Source: Desulforapulum autotrophicum
GTDB lineage: Bacteria; Desulfobacterota; Desulfobacteria; Desulfobacterales; Desulfolunaceae
Direction: 5' to 3'
Assembly: GCA_020723285.1 (NCBI GenBank)
Contig: DYJE01000042.1
Coordinates: forward strand, 1-39,488
DNA length: 39,488 nt
Positions within the stretch are counted from its first letter, which is position 1. Each line of letters begins with the position of its first letter. A program made the position numbers and the translations under genes. Shown here piece by piece: positions 36,465-39,488 of this stretch. The notes beneath the pieces are model-generated. The model did no database searches. It was not told the origin of the DNA and saw only the letters and a program-made list of their open reading frames with translations.

Positions 36465-37247
36465 ATGAATTACAAACAAGCAATGGAAACACTGATCTGG
36501 AACTTCAGACTGGATTACGACCCTGTGGGCATCCGCTATGTTTTCGATGAATCAGAAAAAAGCTCGCTCAAGGTGACCCACACATCCAAGGCGAAATTGT
36601 CCTACTGCATGTACCTTGCGGCGGCCCGGTCCGCAAGGCACGCCCTTTTCATGGACCCTGAACGCCTGCTCTGCAAGAACGCCCAGCCGGTGTTCGGGTT
36701 CCGTGGTCTTGAAAAGGGAACCGACGGGAAGAACCACGAAAAATACCTGATCGATCCCGAGCTTTCATGGCAGGCGCCCCAGGAAAAACAGCGCCTTGAG
36801 GAAGGGGCCTGCAAAGGGATTTTCATGGCTCCCCTCGAAAACTACGATGCCGCCGGCGTTGATCCCAGCGTGGTGTTTCTCATGGTCACACCGTTCCAGG
36901 CCTACCACATCCTGAACGATTACATGGCGGCCATGAACAGACCCAATCTCACCTTTTTCGCCACACCCAACTCGGCCGTCTGTTCAGGCAGCGTATACAC
37001 CTACAACAAAAATACCGCCAACATGACCACCATGTGCGCCGGATCCAAAGCCTCCGGAAAAACAGAGATGAACTATATGAATCTGTTCATTCCCGGCGGC
37101 CAGATCATCGCCACCGTCGAACAGCTGGTGAAACGCATCGAAGTCAAGGGCGGTCCGTCACTTCTGGGCGCGGGCGGCCAGCCCTGGCCCGGTCTGGACG
37201 TGTGCTCGGGCTGTCCCATGATCAAGTTTGAAAAAGTCGAATCCTGA
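36465..37247 (+). CDS. DUF169 family protein
   Basis: A 260-residue cytoplasmic protein of the DUF169 family, seen as the N-terminal LIWNFRLDYDPVGIRYVFDE (family pattern RP(V/L)GV) and a Cys-rich body: SYCMYLAAAR, LLCKNAQPVFGF, GACKGIFMAPL, AVCSGSVYTYN, MCAGSKASGKTEM and the C-terminal CSGCPMIKFE. The repeated cysteines suggest a metal or cofactor site. The family has no firmly established biochemical function. GGAG lies upstream of the ATG. It is the first gene behind the sigma-54 promoter and lies 34 bases before the TauE gene. Confidence 0.85.
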   Translation: MNYKQAMETLIWNFRLDYDPVGIRYVFDESEKSSLKVTHTSKAKLSYCMYLAAARSARHALFMDPERLLCKNAQPVFGFRGLEKGTDGKNHEKYLIDPELSWQAPQEKQRLEEGACKGIFMAPLENYDAAGVDPSVVFLMVTPFQAYHILNDYMAAMNRPNLTFFATPNSAVCSGSVYTYNKNTANMTTMCAGSKASGKTEMNYMNLFIPGGQIIATVEQLVKRIEVKGGPSLLGAGGQPWPGLDVCSGCPMIKFEKVES

Positions 37248-37281
37248 TATTTATAAACCTTTTGAGGAGAGAGAAAGTACC

Positions 37282-38646
37282 ATGCAAAAACCGCGTAAGA
37301 TTATCACATTGACCTTGGTCACCCTGGTGTGTCTGACCCTTGCTCTGACGTTTGCCCAGGCTGAGGATGCCACGACAGCGAAAACCGCCGATACCGCTGT
37401 GGTCACAGCGCCTGCATCGTCCGCCGATCCGGCGGCAGCTCCGGCCCCTGACACCGCCGCTCAGGCAACGGAAACACCGGCACCCGCTGCCAGCGCATCG
37501 GTTACCCCTGAAGTGGCCGCCCCGGCCGCTGTCCCCGCTTCAACAGAACCGGCCAAACCCCAGGGCAAAGGCAGCAAACTTGAAAAAGCCATTGCCGCAG
37601 CCCCCGCAGGAACGGAAAAAGGCCAGATCGACCCCGCGAAACCCGCAGGCTTCCTTGGAATTCCAGGCGGCCCCAATGTCAACGTGCTCCTCGCCCTGCT
37701 CTGGGCCGTATGGGTGGGCTGGATCTTCTCCACGGTGGGTGCTTTCGGCGGCGTCATGGCCGGTGTGGGTCACATGAGCGTTTTCGGATTCGGCAACTAT
37801 GCAGGTTCTTTCAAAAAAACAGCTCCGGACCTTGGAAAAGTCATCACCGACTCCATCAAAGCCTCCAACCAGTTCCTCGTGGGACTCTCCGCAGCCATCA
37901 GCAGTTTCAACTACCTGAAAATGAAACGCCTTGTTCTTCCCCTGGCTCTAAGCCTGGGTGCCGGCTCTCTTCTCGGCGCATGGGGATCGGCCGCGCTTTC
38001 AGCCGGAAAGCTGGATTTCAAATCATACCAGGGCTACTTCGGACTTTTCGTTCTGGGGCTGGGCTGCTGGCTGCTTTATGAAACAACCCCCGCCGGTCAA
38101 GCCAAAAAGAAAACCGCCAAGGAAGCGGCCCAGGCCTTCGAAGCCAACGCAAAAAAATTGAAAAGCGGCGAACAGGTGGATCCGGCCCATGTGGGCCTCA
38201 AGATCAACAAACTGACCCTTACGGCCTGTGAATTCACGTTCTTCGGCGTACCCTTCCGGTTCAACACCGCAGTTCCCTTCATCGGCGGCATCATTATCTC
38301 CGCCATCGCGGCGTTCCTGGGTGTGGGCGGCGGTTTCCTCCTCGTTCCCTTTCTCACCAGCGTGACCCAGCTTCCCATGTACCTTGCCGCAGGAACTTCG
38401 GCCCTGGCGGTCCTGATCAGCATGGTGACCAGCATCGTCACCCTGATCAGCAAGGGCACCCCCATTGACTGGATGCTCATCGGTATCGAGCTTGTGGGTA
38501 TCGCCATCGGTTCCGTCATCGGCCCCATGACATCCAAGTACTTTTCTGACGTGACCCTGAAAAGGATCTTCATTGTCCTTTCCGTCTACGTGGGGCTGGG
38601 TTATACGCTGAAGGGCTTCTTTGGAATCAAATTCCCCGGCGTGTGA
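37282..38646 (+). CDS. TauE/SafE family membrane exporter with Ala/Pro-rich N-terminal region
   Basis: A 454-residue protein. Residues 1-28 are a signal peptide ending AQAED. About 30-100 are an Ala/Pro/Thr-rich linker predicted to be periplasmic. From about 125 there are about eight membrane segments in two TauE halves, seen as GAFGGVMAGVGHMSVFGFG and FLGVGGGFLLVPFLTSVT. The family is associated with export of sulfite, sulfoacetate or other organosulfur anions. The long pre-region is unusual, since most family members start directly with a membrane segment. The frame is open to 37228, but the ATG at 37282 gives the signal peptide and follows a GAGGAGAG stretch. It is co-transcribed with DUF169. 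Confidence 0.88.
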   Translation: MQKPRKIITLTLVTLVCLTLALTFAQAEDATTAKTADTAVVTAPASSADPAAAPAPDTAAQATETPAPAASASVTPEVAAPAAVPASTEPAKPQGKGSKLEKAIAAAPAGTEKGQIDPAKPAGFLGIPGGPNVNVLLALLWAVWVGWIFSTVGAFGGVMAGVGHMSVFGFGNYAGSFKKTAPDLGKVITDSIKASNQFLVGLSAAISSFNYLKMKRLVLPLALSLGAGSLLGAWGSAALSAGKLDFKSYQGYFGLFVLGLGCWLLYETTPAGQAKKKTAKEAAQAFEANAKKLKSGEQVDPAHVGLKINKLTLTACEFTFFGVPFRFNTAVPFIGGIIISAIAAFLGVGGGFLLVPFLTSVTQLPMYLAAGTSALAVLISMVTSIVTLISKGTPIDWMLIGIELVGIAIGSVIGPMTSKYFSDVTLKRIFIVLSVYVGLGYTLKGFFGIKFPGV

Positions 38647-38662
38647 CGGGCGATGATCCATA

Positions 38663-38725
38663 GGGGCGGTCAACTTTTACCGCCCCGTTATCTGGAATTT
38701 TTTGCAGGCCGGGTTCACGCCCGGC
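38663..38725 (+). terminator. Two tandem hairpins after the TauE gene
   Basis: The first hairpin has arms GGGGCGGT (38663-38670) and ACCGCCCC (38679-38686); the second has GCCGGG (38708-38713) and CCCGGC (38720-38725). A T run (TTTTTT) lies between them but 12 bases after the first stem. They may act as a partial terminator or 3' stabiliser that lowers expression of the next gene. Confidence 0.5.
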
Positions 38726-38775
38726 TGCCGAGTCAAGGATACGGCCTTGACGATAAACGATCAAAAGGTGAAACC

Positions 38776-39279
38776 ATGAACGGAACGGATATCTTTCTCA
38801 TGCTCGACGCGTGGATGATTGCGCCTTTCAGATGGGTTTCGCCTGCCGAGGCGGGTTTTATTGTGGGGACCTTCGCCCTGGCTGTTCAGAGCGATCTCAC
38901 AGGCCGCCTCTGCCTTCTGTTCATGAACAAGATCCAGCGCCACCTTCGCGATGCTTATGACCGCGAAATCCTTGACCGCCAGACCCTGTCCTTCAGGGCC
39001 GCCCAGGCCAAGGACAAAACAGCCTATCTGGCTCAGAACGACCTGGCTCAGGAAGCCTACGGGAAATCCATGGCTTTGGCGGTGGGCCGATTCTGCGCCA
39101 GATTCTGGCCGGCGGTCATGGCCCTGGCGTGGATGAAATCCCGCTTCAGCGACACACCGCTTTCCATTCCCCTGAAATACACGGACACCCCCTTAAATCT
39201 TTCATACACTGCCGTCTTCCTCGTCTTGTTCATATCCTTCGGGCTCCTTGTCAGACAGTCCCGATGGCCCTTTCGATAA
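38776..39279 (+). CDS. Small three-segment membrane protein of unknown function
   Basis: A 167-residue protein that I do not recognise. It has a first membrane segment (about 24-38, AGFIVGTFALAVQS), a charged amphipathic helical stretch (about 50-95, RHLRDAYDREILDRQTLSFRAAQ), a second hydrophobic segment (about 105-120, FWPAVMALAWM) and a third near the C-terminus (YTAVFLVLFISFGLLV). One membrane segment, a cytoplasmic coiled hairpin and two further segments recall the EMC3/TMCO1/DUF106 branch of the Oxa1 superfamily, but that is a topological impression only. AAAGGTG precedes the ATG at 38776. It follows the TauE gene by about 130 bases with hairpins between. Confidence 0.75.
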   Translation: MNGTDIFLMLDAWMIAPFRWVSPAEAGFIVGTFALAVQSDLTGRLCLLFMNKIQRHLRDAYDREILDRQTLSFRAAQAKDKTAYLAQNDLAQEAYGKSMALAVGRFCARFWPAVMALAWMKSRFSDTPLSIPLKYTDTPLNLSYTAVFLVLFISFGLLVRQSRWPFR

Positions 39280-39288
39280 GACGCCAAA

Positions 39289-39488
39289 TCAAAAGAGAGA
39301 TGAGAACTGGCGTGATGTGCCGGTCAGCGTGGCGATGCCGCTGCGGTATTGCGCTCCGGTGTCGTCGTAAACATACAGGGCATCGGCCTGACCGGTGGTT
39401 TTGGTCCGAACAAGCTGGCCTTGGGTGTTGTAAATAAACAACGGTGTCCAAAATTGGCCATAAAAGCCATGAAAATTCATATGATTAT
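39289..39488 (-). CDS. C-terminal end of a YD/RHS-repeat-like protein, cut by the window edge
   Basis: The frame is open to the right edge and ends at a TGA at 39289. It contains IYNTQGQLVRTKTTGQADALYVYDDTGAQYRSGI, which fits a YD-repeat (YDxxGxL...YxYDxxG) of RHS-type surface or toxin proteins. The rest of the gene is outside the window, so it cannot be judged intact or broken; the last 15 residues after the repeat do not look like a toxin domain. It may also be a remnant. Confidence 0.45.
   Translation of the reverse strand, partial: NHMNFHGFYGQFWTPLFIYNTQGQLVRTKTTGQADALYVYDDTGAQYRSGIATLTGTSRQFSSLF

Overview
This is a chromosomal segment of a Gram-negative bacterium, most likely a sulfate-reducing deltaproteobacterium (Desulfobacterota, Desulfobacteraceae-like). 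That placement is inferred from gene content: a tig-clpP-clpX-lon cluster, lipoprotein acylation (Lnt), a DUF169 plus TauE/SafE pair next to an NtrC-type two-component system, and a GTAAAAAGTC-type palindromic repeat. No rRNA or species-level marker is present. Nearly all genes are intact and tightly packed. I see no prophage, transposase gene, plasmid origin or CRISPR array.

Layout. (1) 88-6220, minus strand: trigger factor, ClpP, ClpX and Lon, followed by tRNA-Val and tRNA-Asp with their own promoter and a strong terminator; this is a protein folding and quality-control block. (2) 6582-9911: a secreted N-acetylmuramoyl-alanine amidase, tRNA-Pro, a STAS anti-sigma antagonist (minus strand) and lnt, ending in a strong terminator. 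(3) 10018-13425: prfB with its +1 programmed frameshift, an HD hydrolase, thiL and a TatD-family nuclease, tightly spaced. (4) 13649-16884: a lipoprotein fusing leucine-rich repeats to a sulfatase-modifying-factor fold, then a divergent polysaccharide deacetylase. (5) 16923-25543: a sigma-70 promoter followed by rplU-rpmA-obgE-proB-proA, a nested palindromic repeat element, then nadD-rsfS-gpmI, an HDOD protein and a DUF523 protein. (6) 25550-27789, minus strand: a cold-shock protein with a long leader, and an amtB-glnB nitrogen operon behind a good sigma-54 promoter. (7) 28128-32921: a lipoprotein of unknown function, a Wzy/WaaL-type membrane protein with a TPR tail and an RhlE-type DEAD-box helicase. 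(8) 32924-39279: the most interesting part. A small His-rich membrane protein, a membrane histidine kinase and an NtrC-family regulator form one operon, facing away from a DUF169 gene, a TauE/SafE exporter and a small membrane protein. A good -24/-12 sigma-54 promoter candidate and two upstream dyads lie in the shared intergenic region. (9) The right edge carries the C-terminal end of a YD/RHS-repeat-like protein running off the window.

How the genes may work together. Blocks 1, 3 and 5 are housekeeping. Block 6 is a classical nitrogen-responsive unit. Block 8 reads as a self-contained signal-response module: the three minus-strand genes would sense a signal at the membrane, and the NtrC-type regulator would activate sigma-54 transcription of the divergent DUF169-TauE operon. 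The ligand is unknown; TauE/SafE family membership makes a sulfur oxyanion or organosulfonate the first guess. The regulator carries GAFTHA in place of the usual GAFTGA loop, so its mode of sigma-54 contact is an open question.
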